Origin: Paramarasmius palmivorus
Lineage: Eukaryota; Basidiomycota; Agaricomycetes; Agaricales; Marasmiaceae
Length of the DNA: 64,000 nucleotides
Reading direction: 5' to 3'
NCBI GenBank assembly: GCA_037176845.1
Contig: JAYKXP010000094.1
Span: 1-64,000, forward strand
Part shown: positions 1 to 10,870 of the stretch, piece after piece
Layout: each line of letters starts with the position of its first letter
Position numbering within the stretch: the first letter of the stretch is position 1
Notes under the pieces: generated by a model
Database searches by the model: none
What the model saw: the letters and a program-made list of their open reading frames with translations, nothing else
Told to the model about the DNA's origin: nothing
Made by a program: the position numbers and the translations under genes

Positions 1-699
1 GCAGCTCACCAGGCAAAAGGCAGCCCAGCACTGTATTTAGCCACACTGGCAAAGATGGCGAGGGATGTTGTCGGTTTGCTTCATAAACGCAAACCGAAGT
101 GTACAGGCCATTCGATAGTCTTTGCACAACACACTCTCATATGGTATACCGGTGTATAATAGGGCCGCACAGGATATTGAGTCGTTGAAGGCGACTCTCT
201 AGCGTCAAGGAAAGAGGACTATGACTATATCGATGGTTAGGCTGGACAATATGGTTATAGCCACGCTCTCGGCAGATGACCTGAAGGATCTTGGAGAACT
301 AAAGGCCGAGTTGGAGCAGGCAAAAGGCAGCACAAGAGAACGTTGCAGGGAGAGGTGGTCAGAGACGACGGAGATCTAGAAGTCGTTTGGAGCGACTTCT
401 TTTGCGAAGTGATGGAAGAGCGTTCCTAAGATTGTATAGAGGAACGCTTTCGGGGTGTTACTATAGAAGACGATGCCGTTCGAAGGAGACCTTTTGGTCC
501 AAAAGAGAAGCGGACGGAACAAAGCACAAGGAGCTACGCAGGGGGAACCACGATCGTTAATAATACCTGGACACCCTTCCTGGGGAACTCAGCTGGGACC
601 TTTGAAGAAGCTGCTTGGGTCGGAGAACGTCATGTTGGACATGTGGAATCAAAAACTCACATACGTGGATCTTTAGCGGGACTTTCAAGCGGCACAACA

Positions 700-1354
700 G
701 TCCTTCAAGAAAGTCCAAATGCCTCACCTTACACCCGCAATCGCATCCTGTCCAGTCTGTTTTGGCCAAGTCGAGCTTCCTATACGCTTATCCTGCGGAC
801 ACACGTACTGTCACGCGTGTTTGGCAAACTACCTCCTTGCTTCCAAGGATCATCGATTGTTTGGGCGACGAAGCAAGATGTTCGTTGGGTATTCCGATTT
901 CCGGTTGCGACTCAGGATATACTTCCCCTAGGCGAATTCCGAAGCCATCGTCGAAGCAGCCGTTTCGGCGCACGTCGATGAACACTCAAAAGAATCCATC
1001 ATTGTCCTTCCCCCGACTGCATGTAAGTCTACCGTCCTGCACCTGCAGGGACAGTCTTACAATGCCCTTCGTGTCTTACAAGGATATGTCCGGAATGTCA
1101 TGTGGAGTATCACGATGGGTTTGGGTGTCCTGAGAAGGACGGTGGCGATAGACTGTTCAGGGAGTAGATGGACAAACACGGTGTGAAGAATTGTCCAGGT
1201 TGCAAGGTTCCGATAGAGAGGAATGAGGGTTGTAATCATGTCACGTGTACGAGGTGTAGGACGCACATCTGCTGGGTGGTGCTTGGAGACCTTTGCCAAG
1301 GGAGAAGGTATTTATGGACATATGCGGAGTGAGCATGGGGGCATCGGTGTGTAG
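700..1354 (+). pseudogene. RBR (RING-between-RING) E3 ubiquitin ligase, C-terminal remnant
   Basis: Seen: a RING1 with CPVC, then CGHTYCHAC, at about 748-830. An IBR-like block with CPSC and CPEC lies at about 1060-1105, and a RING2-type block with CPGC, CNHVTC and CRTHICW at about 1185-1275. Breaks: a TAA stop at 1024-1026 where family logic expects Gln, a TAG at 1165-1167 where Trp fits, and one extra G after the CW pair near 1275, which throws the last stretch out of frame until its own stop at 1352. Frame also wanders between 830 and 960. Known: RBR ligases move ubiquitin through a Cys in RING2. Inference: this is the tail of a larger RBR or DEAH-helicase-RBR protein that no longer codes. 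Upstream sequence (300-700) may be the same gene but I cannot align it. Confidence 0.75.
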
Positions 1355-2890
1355 ATCAGGATGTACTATCAGGTATTTACATAGACGGATTCAGTACTTA
1401 TAATTTGCTTATTTGCTTAGCTTACTGTGTATGTGCCACTAACATGCGGGTGTATTGATCATGAATAACAATAATGTACACGAGTTGACTACACATGTAC
1501 ATTGACGATTCCATAGCGGACGCCCACTCCAACATCCAGGGCGCCATCCACGAGAGGTAACCCATACCCTACAGCTTGTCGTTTCAGTACTGAGTACTGA
1601 GTCGGGAGCCGATGGCATTGGCGTGAATTTCCCTGAGCTAAAACGTCAGAGAAAGCAAGCAAAAGTCGAGGGAGGCGTGCCTTGACATCAAGAAAAGACG
1701 CCGTATCGTGTATCGTAGTGTCTTCCGAGTTCGATCGGTATGTATATATATCATGGACCTCGACGACAGCTGGGAGTAGAGCGTAGTCAATCAATAAGTA
1801 CGACACTGGGGTTTAAAAACTTAAGCGCACAGTCTAGATGTCCTGGTGATAGGAAAGGAAGGATCCAGAGTTCAGGTTGCGTCTGTGATCAACTTGAAGA
1901 ATGTCAATGACGCGTGGATGGGCCAGAAGCGACTGCTATGTCTTGAGCCTAGGCGAACCGCGCGCTGTTGAAGGCAATCAATTGCTGACTGGATGGTAGT
2001 TCTCGGATGGACCACGTACCGTGTCTCGTCTCTTAACGAACATAAGCCCATCCATGGTTCACTTTTACTGCGAAAAGGAACTTGCAGATCCAGAGCACTA
2101 GCTCTCGTGTAAATGATTTGACAGCGTAAGTGAGACCGCTCAAATGTCACAAAATCTCTTGTGGATCCGAGGATGTGAAAGATGGCTCGAATGTCTTCGC
2201 TGATACCACAATAAGTATGGGATCGAGCAGCTCTACCAAAGTGCGAGCTTTTGAATGGTCGAGGTTGAACGTTGGGCAATTTGGGGACGTACTATATGCT
2301 CGCCCACCTACGCTCTGAGATATTTCTGCCATGTATTGGTGGTATATAGGAAATGGATCCTGTGTGACGCTAATTAAGCATAATTCTCTGATCATGACGA
2401 ACAGCCTGCAAACTCACCGACTCAATAACAGCATCCCAACGATGATATTCCTATTCACGTCCCACAGAAGCCAGACATTTCCTCCAATAGCGTTGATCCA
2501 TATCTTGAAGAGGGTCTGATAGGGTGTGTTGACGAGTCGAGGAAGGCAGACGATGGTGGTATGGGAATAAGGCGCGCGACGCGTCTCTGCTGCTGACGAC
2601 CATGTTCCTCGACATCATCCTCTTCCTATCTCCTTGCAAGCACACTCTTCCCAATCTCCTTGATCATCATTCAAGGAGCAAGTGAAAGGTACGTTCCATT
2701 TACTTTGCTGCTCCCAGGCAGCTTACTGATACGCTTGGTTACTTTTCCGCAGGTCCCGTCTCACTCGATCCCGACATGTACAACCTCAGATCGGACCTTC
2801 ATCCATCTTACAAGCCCAAACAATAGACCCACATATGGCATCATATATGACCGTTTATCGACCATTTTAGCCTCCAGTGTCATGTAACAA
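1355..2890. other. No gene recognised
   Basis: Short open frames occur on both strands (the longest is 135 codons on the minus strand at 1872-2279) but none shows a family motif, and I see no splice pattern that joins them. The sequence is probably decayed host DNA between two pseudogenes. Confidence 0.4.
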
Positions 2891-2894
2891 ACCA

Positions 2895-3520
2895 GGGCTA
2901 TCATCCACTGACAAAAGTCGTCGTTGCCGGGGTATGTACCTTCTAGATCTTTAAATTTCATGCTGAGGCCTGACCTGACCACCTATTATCGTCCTTCTAG
3001 GTTTTCTCTATGCTAACATGAGCTGAGAACGACAGAACTGCTCGATGTTTCTATTGGCGGCACCTGCAGGTGCAGGAGGTGCAGGAGTTGCAGGAGTAGA
3101 CAACGAAGGCGTCTCAGCCACCACCTTCCTCACCCCTCTCAACTGAATAGAGTCATTGTAAAAGTCGTCTAGGCAAGCAACGGTTCCAACAGACTCGCCA
3201 ACGTCTCGGATGATCCTTGGTTTCGCAATGTCTCCGCTTCCTTTCAATCGCATCCGGTCACTACACCCAACTCTTTACCAGAACGGAAATTGTATCTACG
3301 TTGACGAAAGCCCAGTCATCATTTCCAATGTATGTACCTCCTTCTATACTGCGCCCTGACCTACCTCAAACTCTAGTCCTCCGTCTAGGTTTCTCTCCGG
3401 CAGCATGAGCTAGAACAATCCGAGGACGACCCTCTCGAATTCACCCATCCTGACCTCTCCACGGGAGTGCAGGGGGTGCAGGAGCATCCAACGAGTGTGT
3501 TGCCCGCAGTCAGGCATTGT
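2895..3520 (+). pseudogene. CSE1 (exportin-2) exon fragments, two extra partial copies
   Basis: Two degenerate copies of the same intron-plus-exon block that is found intact in order at 4370-4680 (next entry). Copy one (about 2895-3125) holds the donor-like GTATGT, the intron, and the Gly/Ala-rich exon start, but lacks the DDPLEF stretch. Copy two (about 3180-3515) holds the GSN-RL-N to SQCLRFLS block, the HYTQLF block, an intron at about 3331-3389, and the QHELEQ and DDPLEF motifs in one frame at about 3400-3450. Neither is translatable throughout. They sit head to tail with the main copy, so local duplication rather than dispersal is likely. Confidence 0.65.
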
Positions 3521-5916
3521 CTCGTTCCGACCAACTATTCACAGAGATCAACCTCGTGATGTCCAAGTTTACGGACCCGTTCCTCGAGCTCTTCCAAAGA
3601 ACCGCAACAAGTCTAGATCTACTCAAAATGCTCTCCCTACACCCGAGAAATTCATTCGAACTCGATGCATGATCCTGCTCGCAGAAACCTACCACGACTT
3701 CACGTGTCAAGATATCCCACCGACAGTCCCACGAGGATTTTTTCACCAGCGAATCAGGATGGATCCCGATGCATGTTCATGGGATCCATGGCACCCGGAT
3801 GAGCTCAGGAACAGCGATCCCGGTGGACCAACACCTTCTTTGCCGTCTCAGCTCAAGAGAGGTACCCTAGAAGTCGTCGAGGTAAGTCTAACGATCCCTC
3901 CACAAATTTAGAAGTGATATCTCACCATTCTTTCCAGCTGTTTGTGAAACTATACACCGAAAAGCTCCTGGAATCCAACGCCGTACCAGCGTTTCTCCAA
4001 GGCGTCCGATCACTGGTAGGTTCCAACAGACTCACCAACAAGTGCGTTGCAGATTTTTTCTCCTATATTGTCGCTCAGCCTTGCTATAGGATGTACAGCC
4101 ACTTGCAGAACAGGACAAAGCAGCTCTACGATCGCGGCTTGTACCAGCAATGCTCCAACTTTCGGGCCCTCAGATAAAGGAATACGCGCTCAAGTCGCAG
4201 AATCAGTCGCCCTGATTGCGGAGCTCGACTTTCCTTCATCCCTTCCAGCTGTTTGTGAAATTATACACCGAACAACTACTTGAATCCAATGCCGTACCCG
4301 TGTTTGTCCAAGGCGTCTGGTCGCTGGTAGGTTCCAACAGCCTTACCAGTGTCTCAGATGATCCCTTGGTCTCCCAATGCCTTCGCTTCCTTTCCACTGC
4401 GATCCGCTCAGGTCACTACACTCAGCTATTCACTACGACAGAAACTATTTCTACCTTGGTTGAAGGCGTCGTCATTCCGGATGTACGTACGTACCTTCTT
4501 TCATGCTAAGCCCTGACCACCTCTAATCCGCCTTCTAGGTCTCTCTCCGCCAACATGAGCTAGGCAATTTGGGGATGACCCGCTTGAATTCATCCGTCTG
4601 GAACTTTCTATTGGCGGTGCAGGTGCAGAAGGTGTGGGAGTATCTAACGAAGGTGTTACCCGTCGTCAGGCAGCTGCAGACGTTGTCAAAGCCCTCGTCG
4701 GTACTGGAGGCGGTGAGGGCGAAAAGGTCACCACTAGCATCGTCGGCAACTGGATTGAGCGAGGCCTTACCGAGTACGTTCAAGCTGGGAAGAGCACAGA
4801 CGGCGAAGGGTGGAAGGCCAAAGATAGCGCAATCTACCTCCCCACTGCCCTTGCTTCTCGAGGCGCAACCGCTCAACACGGTGTTACGGCAACGAACGCA
4901 CTCGTTGATGTCGTCAAGTCTTTCTCGGACCACGTTTATGAGGACTTGCAAGCTCAGGGCAACGTACATCCGATATTGCAAGTGGATGCTATCCGGTTCT
5001 TGTACACATTCCGAAAGCAAGTATTAAGAGGCCACCTACATTAGGCTGTTAGTCATTACTGATCCCTCAAATAGCTCACCAAACAACAACTGCTTTACGT
5101 TCTTCCACTGCTAGCAAGACACCTGCAGTCAGATAACTATGTATACACCTATATAGCAATCACCATCGAGAGAGTGTTAGCGATATCGATACGACAACCT
5201 GGTCAAAGTCAGATGCTGTATGTCCCATGCTCCTATTCATTGACTAGCCCTCACAATACCATTTCAGGTTCATTCAAACTGACATTCACGAAACTGCCAA
5301 TGACCTCATCAATGCTCTACTTTCCAAAACCGAAGCTGCAGGGACCCCAGAAAAGGTTGCTGAGAACGACCATCTGATGAAATGTATGTCCCTAAGACCC
5401 AAGTGTTCTCTTTTCTCCTCACTAACAGCTGGTACTCATCAGGTACAATGCGAGTCATTGTCACTGCACGGCAGTCTCTTTCACCCAACTACCAGGCGCT
5501 GCTCAAGCGATTCGTTGATATCCTCGGCGTCATCTCGCGGAACCCTATCATTTAACAGGGCCGCAGCCTTCGAATCTCTCATGATCATCAAACTTTTCAG
5601 TCCGCCAGGAACTACGCTGAAAGAGGCGAAATCTTCATCTGGAACCGACGACGACGCATTTGTCACAATGACAGCAATAGACGAAGAAGAGAAAAGCACA
5701 GGCTACCAAGCAGCATATTCCAGACTTGCGACATCTGAATCTGTCGACATTGACCCAGTTGCATATGTCGGCGACCCGGAAAAGTACTTGGGCGGGGAGA
5801 TGGTGAGGTTCTCAAAGCAAGGGGGCGGTCGTCTTCGGGAATTGCTTTCGCAGTGTAATCCACAGGTCGTGGGTCCGGTAATACAGAGTTTGGCTCAGGC
5901 AGGATATGTGATATGA
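3520..5916 (+). pseudogene. CSE1/exportin-2 (importin-alpha re-exporter), scrambled and internally deleted
   Basis: Known: CSE1/CAS is a HEAT-repeat exportin of about 960 residues that returns importin-alpha to the cytoplasm with Ran-GTP. Seen: blocks in family order from the middle (DFTCQDIPP near 3698, SLPSQ near 3840, LFVKLYTE near 3940, again near 4248, WSLVGSN, DDPLVSQ, HYTQLF) through KDSAIYLPTALASRG (4820-4865), VDAIRFLYTFRKQ (about 4983-5020) to the C-terminus VGPVIQSLAQAGY ending in TGA at 5914-5916. Introns with GT-AG ends fit at about 3882-3938, 4481-4539, 5021-5073, 5217-5268 and 5382-5442. Breaks: a missing base in the QHEL-QFGDD junction near 4561, a stop at about 5553, and loss of roughly the last third before the tail. 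A block that belongs to the N-terminal HEAT region (ending ESVALIAELDFPS) sits at about 4090-4240, out of order, between two copies of the LFVKLYTE exon. Confidence 0.8.
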
Positions 5917-5989
5917 GATCCATTTTGATTATTAGGATAGATTAAACCGAACTAATCGTGGATGGTTTGCTGGTTTAGGTGCGAGTGAG

Positions 5990-6075
5990 GATGAGGAGAT
6001 CCGGATGCCCGGTCAGTCTGCGCCTGTTCCCACCGGATTTCCGGATGCGGAAATCCGGATGCCCGGATATTTTAG
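5990..6075. repeat. CCGGAT-rich inverted motifs
   Basis: Several copies of ATCCGGATGCCCGG and its reverse-complement relative GGATTTCCGGAT are packed in about 85 bp. Such clusters are common in the subterminal regions of hAT elements, but no transposase or terminal repeat can be tied to this one. Confidence 0.4.
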
Positions 6076-6609
6076 TATTTTCTGAGCTGGAAAATGATGT
6101 CAAAACATAGCATTGTCAACAAGTACTCAGAAACATAAAACATGTAGAAGTTATTATATCTTCTAGCTCTTCTCTAGTGCTTTTGGAATAGGAAAGATAT
6201 CAAATTGTGTTACTTGCAGTATGGATAGACAATATGCTTAAAATATAGAATATATCCCTCAGTAATATTTAGCAGAAATGGCTCAAATTCATGGGATTAT
6301 TGACCTGTTTTATATCCACCACTATGAGGGAAATACATGATATTGTTTTTGCATATTATAGAAGTTGTCTGCTCTGCATTATACTGTATATTTCATGAAG
6401 GAAAACATGCAAAGTACATGGAATTATGGAAATATTGTCAATGCTACAGTATGAGAGAAATATATTAAATGTTGCAGTCATACCCTATGTGTTTTCTCTG
6501 GTCTTTAATTCCATATCCTGCCTTCATATTGCATTCATTATCTGAGGTGTAGAAGAACCATTTCCCCGTAGTGTATGGGACATAGAGCAACAGTTGAAGT
6601 AGAAAATAC
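6076..6609. other. AT-rich non-coding stretch
   Basis: About 530 bp of AT-rich DNA with no open frame above background and no recognised motif. It lies between host-gene relics and the first LTR-like repeat. Confidence 0.4.
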
Positions 6610-6992
6610 TGTTAGGACTATGCAAGAAGAGAGCAAGAGAGCACGGCCGACAATGGACGGAACGTCGTACGAGGAGAAGATCGTGCGAGGAGAGTTATCA
6701 CTGAAGCTATCGGCAACAGCACTGATGCACTATGCAGGATGAGAGCGCACGAGGGAGATGCCTCGTACGGAGAGTAAGAGATAGAGACGGCAGAGACCAA
6801 GTGTCTCGGCCGTAGAGCAAGAGGATGATAGAGATGAGAGTAGCAGAGAACAACGTTAATTTTCTACTTGAGTTACTCGGTATAATACATCTAGTTTATA
6901 TACTATGGATATACGCGGGCGCTTGGGTATCATGTGTAGTCCATGTGGTATATGTGTCAAGAAGGCACAGCAAGAAAGCAGAGATTATATCA
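6610..6992. repeat. LTR-like repeat X, copy 1
   Basis: Starts TGTTAGGACTATGCAAG and ends in CA (…TTATATCA). It aligns along its whole length, with many transitions, to 13630-14010 in the same direction. The 5 bp on either side (AATAC, ACGTG) do not match, so target duplication is not shown. TG…CA ends and size suit a solo LTR of a Ty1/copia or Ty3 element. No primer site or polypurine tract is visible beside it. Confidence 0.6.
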
Positions 6993-7087
6993 ACGTGGAA
7001 TAGTGTAAGCGGAATGAAACAGAAATGAAAAGCACATTACCGACATACGTCGGCCGAAAGAAAGTCGAAAGAGTAGAGAGGTAGAGG

Positions 7088-10000
7088 TTGTTCACACGAA
7101 ATGATACGGCCAAGTCGTACGGATGTAACACACGCAAGAAGCAGAAGTGTGGCCCCGTTGCTTCAACATCACAGGCTGTCAATGATGTTGACATAACAGA
7201 CATGGACTCGTTGACGCCAACACAGACATCAATGCCGAATACATCAAACACCACCAATAACAGCGGCAGTGATAGTGAGATTGAGGAACTGCCAGCACCA
7301 AAAAAGAAGAAGTTGAAGAAGGTCAAGATTGTCGAGGTTGAGGATGATGAAGAAACTGATGAGCAAGAATTAGGTGAGTAATAAGTCTTTCATGAGTATT
7401 ATGGAATACTGACCTTGTTTTGGAAGAGCGCAAGATGAAGGATTGGTATTCACCAATCTATGGGTTCTACAAGAAACCCTTCATTGAGTATGTCAGCACT
7501 CGCAAGTGTCACACATTCGCATGCCTGTTCTGTAGCGTCAAAATCTGCCGCTATCAAGATACATCCAATAAGAACTCACATAGCAGGCTCACTTGTCATG
7601 CCAAATTGTGCATCGGTGAACAGGAGGTTCAGAATGTGTTGGACTCCAGGAAGAAACCTGATGAAGTGAGGGAGATGTTAGCAGGTGGTAACAAAAACAT
7701 ACACAGAATGTTTGATGGGATGCATAAGGCTGGAATTTGGTGTTACTCTGCTGTTCAACACCAGCCTGAAGAGACACGGTAAGCTAATCAATTAAGATTC
7801 CAGTAAGATAGCCATACTCACCTGTCAGTAGGGTGGAAATCATATACTGGGTGACTGAAAGTTGTCGCCTGTTCGAAATGGTGGCAGACCGTGGGTTCCA
7901 ATCTTTAATGAAGACCGGCTGTCCACACTATTGGATACCGCATCCCACGACCGTCTCTTGCGATGTCAAAAAGGTGTTCGCTGCTACCAGAAAAAGAATA
8001 TCTACATTGCTTCAGGTAAGCATTGAGAGGAGCTCTAGGCTATGTTACTCACCATTTCCCCAGGAGTATGATGGGGACATCAACTTCGCAACTGATGCAT
8101 GGACTTCTCCAAACCATATGGCTTTTGTAGCCATAACCGCCCATCTTGTACATGATAATGACACCTATGCTATCTTATTAGACTTTTTTGAAGTTCCTGA
8201 GGTGAGTAAATGGCTCACCTGACTGTGTCCTTTCAAACTAACCATCTGTTCAGTCACATACTGGTGACACTCTTGCCCAAGAATTTGCACGTGTCCTAAA
8301 AGAATTCGGCATCGATGATAAGGTATGTCAAATCTGCTAGAAACTATTGCTTTGAAGCTCACCTGGATTGACTCTGCAGATTCTCTGCATAACCAGTGAC
8401 AATGCTATGAATAACGACAAGATGATACGGAGACTACTGTGCCTCCTGCCATCCATTCCCTGGCGAACCACATTGAGTTCGATGCTTTTGTTAGAATCTA
8501 TATCAAAGTATTACCAGTTATAACTGATCAATAACAATGACTAGAACTCAATGCAATTGACTGTGATCACCCAAAAGTGTTGATAATAGTAACTTTTGTA
8601 TTAAAAATGTGTTTCAAGTGTCAACTCTCTGTGACATGTAAGTAATTACTGTTTGTTTGTACCTATTGTGACGCAGAACGCTCGAGGCGTTAAAACACCG
8701 TCCACTAATGCAAAAATACGTGTTTTACATACTCCTACATGCCCATACACCATAGGTAGGTTCAATAAGTAAAGTAAAAGATAAATAAACATGAATGCAA
8801 GTGTATGTGCAGTAGAACAAGCATAATTAGAGTGCCAAAGCAGACTTTGTATATTTTGTTGGACTTAGTGTTGAAGAAGTGTTTCATCAACTTCATCACT
8901 TCATTCAACAGCTTTGCCCATTCCCTCAACCTAGTTGCCAAGTCATTCCTCCAGTTATTTGATCCTCCAAAAAAAGATGACTCTGGAGCTTTTGAGGATG
9001 CCAGAGATGAGTTAGAATGGCTTGCTGCAGGTGAAGATGTCGAGATTGAGCTAGATGAAGAGGAGCTGGAGGCACTTCAGCAGGAGCTTGCTGACTTTGA
9101 GAATCAGGAGGAAGTGTTGCCTCATACAAAGGAAAAGTCAACGGAAACGGCAAAGAGCAATGAGGTTGACATTGATACCGATGAGGATGGGTTAGTTGAT
9201 GGCCGCGAGGGTCTCAGCACAGAGGAGGCCACGGACTTAGAGGCAGAAGCCCAGGCAGTCCGTGGTGCGCTGGCAAAGGTATGTCATGATCTCGTGGTTA
9301 ATTCATTTGCTTACTGCCTTGTGTCATGTTCACCAGATACGAGCATTGTCTTTTAAGACTATCAACTCAACAACCCTCCTCCTTCCTGCTTGGTGTGCAG
9401 TCCTAGCCAAACAAGGCCTCCCCATTCACATCATCCCTTGGGATGTCCGTACTCAGTGGAATTCCACATATATAATGCTTAAATTTGCCCTCGATTATCG
9501 TGCTGCAGTCAAGGAGTTTGCTGCAGATGCAGAGAATGGTATACGCGATTGGGAGCTGTCTGCTAAGGAGTGGGAGATACTGGTGTGTCTACAGTGCGGA
9601 TGTTGGCTCTGGTTTCTTACTAAAAATCCTCAGATATTGTACGATGTGACGAATTTATTCTCCTCAGACCAGCCAACCGTTGCTGATGTTATTCCCGTTA
9701 TGGACAAAATCAACTCATTCTTTGCAACTTGTATCATTGAAACCCCAACTGATAGTGGAACCCAGTGTGTCAAAGTCTCTGAATCATTGAAGACTAGCTT
9801 GTTTCTTGCAAAACAAACTCTCAACAAATATTATACTCTTACAGACGCTTCGAGTGTGTATCGTGTTGCCATGGGTATGTTATTCCACCCCAATCACCTA
9901 GCGCCTTGTTTACCGTGTCTCCAGTCCTTCATCCTACCAAAAAGCTTGAGTATTTCAGAGAGCAAGAATGGCCGACTACATGGGTAGATGAGGCGCAAAA

Positions 10001-10694
10001 GATCACAAGAGAAATCTATGTTGAGAAGTATCATACCCGTATGGACCTTCTGGAGACAGAGAAGCCAGCACCAGTCATTTCAAAGCCATCGAAGGGTGGT
10101 GTCACCACAAAGCGTGCCAATACAGCCGTGGTGTGTGATGATTTTTCTCTCTCATGCTACCTATATTCATTCTTTGGGACAGGATAAAAGCAACATTTTC
10201 ACACATCAGAAATGCTCACGACCCCCAGCCGAACAAAATGAACTTGATTGTTTCCTTTCAACTGACACAGAAGACTGTGATGATGTAATTCAGTGGTGGA
10301 TTGACCACGCAAAGACTTTCCCTCATCTCTCTCACATGGCGCTGGATTATTTCAGTATTCCTGGTATTTTCCGAATTCTTCTCACTTGTTAAACATGCTA
10401 ATTGAGCTTCCAGCCACATCTGTTGATGTGGAGTGCCAGTTTAGTCATGCTCGTCATAACCTGACTTGGGAGTGGAACTGCCTCAGTGCACAATCAACAC
10501 GTGCAATCATGTGTGTAGGGAACTGGAGCTTACTTGGGCTTATGCATGATAACATTTTCGAGAAGGTAACAAAGGATGGAAAGGTCGATCCTCTCCCAGA
10601 GGAGAAGCACCTCGTGGATGTTGATTTACCTGCAGACTTTGATGTAATTGAGATTTCTGATGATGATGATGAGGACAATTATTATGAAGATTAG
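7088..10694 (+). pseudogene. hAT transposase (element hAT-1), interrupted
   Basis: Known: hAT enzymes cut and paste DNA with an RNase-H-like core and a C-terminal dimerisation domain. Seen: an acidic/basic leader (7088-7375), a BED-type zinc finger around C-HTFACLFC…H…CHAKLC (7500-7605), core blocks FATDAWTS (about 8085-8110) and ITSDNAMNN (8390-8415), then LNLVAKSFLQLF after the inserted LTR (about 8925-8962), an acidic insert, WDVRTQWNST (about 9438-9470), and the dimerisation block SVDVECQFSHAR (about 10417-10455) with an acidic tail ending at 10694. Introns fit at about 7375-7426, 7780-7830, 8012-8064, 8201-8253, 8322-8380 and 9279-9336. Breaks: TGA at 8474-8476 where Arg (CGA) fits, and a solo LTR in the coding exon. 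Start codon not clear. Confidence 0.8.
8489..8910. mobile_element. Solo LTR inserted in the hAT-1 exon, with 5-bp target duplication
   Basis: The element begins TGTTAGAATCTATATC and ends TTCATTCAACA. It is flanked on both sides by GCTTT (8484-8488 and 8911-8915). Removing the element and one GCTTT rejoins the hAT reading frame between RCF and AHSLNLVAK. The 422-bp length, TG…CA ends and 5-bp duplication are the marks of an LTR left by recombination between the two LTRs of a retrotransposon. It has no internal coding potential. Confidence 0.9.
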
Positions 10695-10784
10695 CATTGA
10701 TATAGTACACTACAACTACATTACGATTGTAGCTTGAAATGATAATGATTTTGTTGGTTTGAATTAATGCTGTTTACCTGCAGG

Positions 10785-10870
10785 GTAGATGGGTACAACC
10801 TGCACCCATACAGCATGGGTTGGGTGTCAACCCTTGGCGGGTGCGGGTGTGGGCAGTGTTCTGGAGCCCT
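10785..10870. repeat. GGGTGCGGGTGTGGG-type subterminal repeats, likely 3' end of hAT-1
   Basis: Short G-rich motifs (GGTGCGGGTGTGGG, ATGGGTTGGGTGTCAACCC) follow the hAT-1 stop codon by about 100 bp. A related cluster lies beside a second hAT fragment at 17300-17440. The CAGTGT at about 10855 may be the element end, but no matching 5' terminus or 8-bp duplication was found. Confidence 0.45.

Noticed and set aside
8805..9356. 183-codon frame that starts near 8805
   Set aside because: The first ~105 bp lie in the solo LTR; the true hAT exon resumes at 8911-8915.
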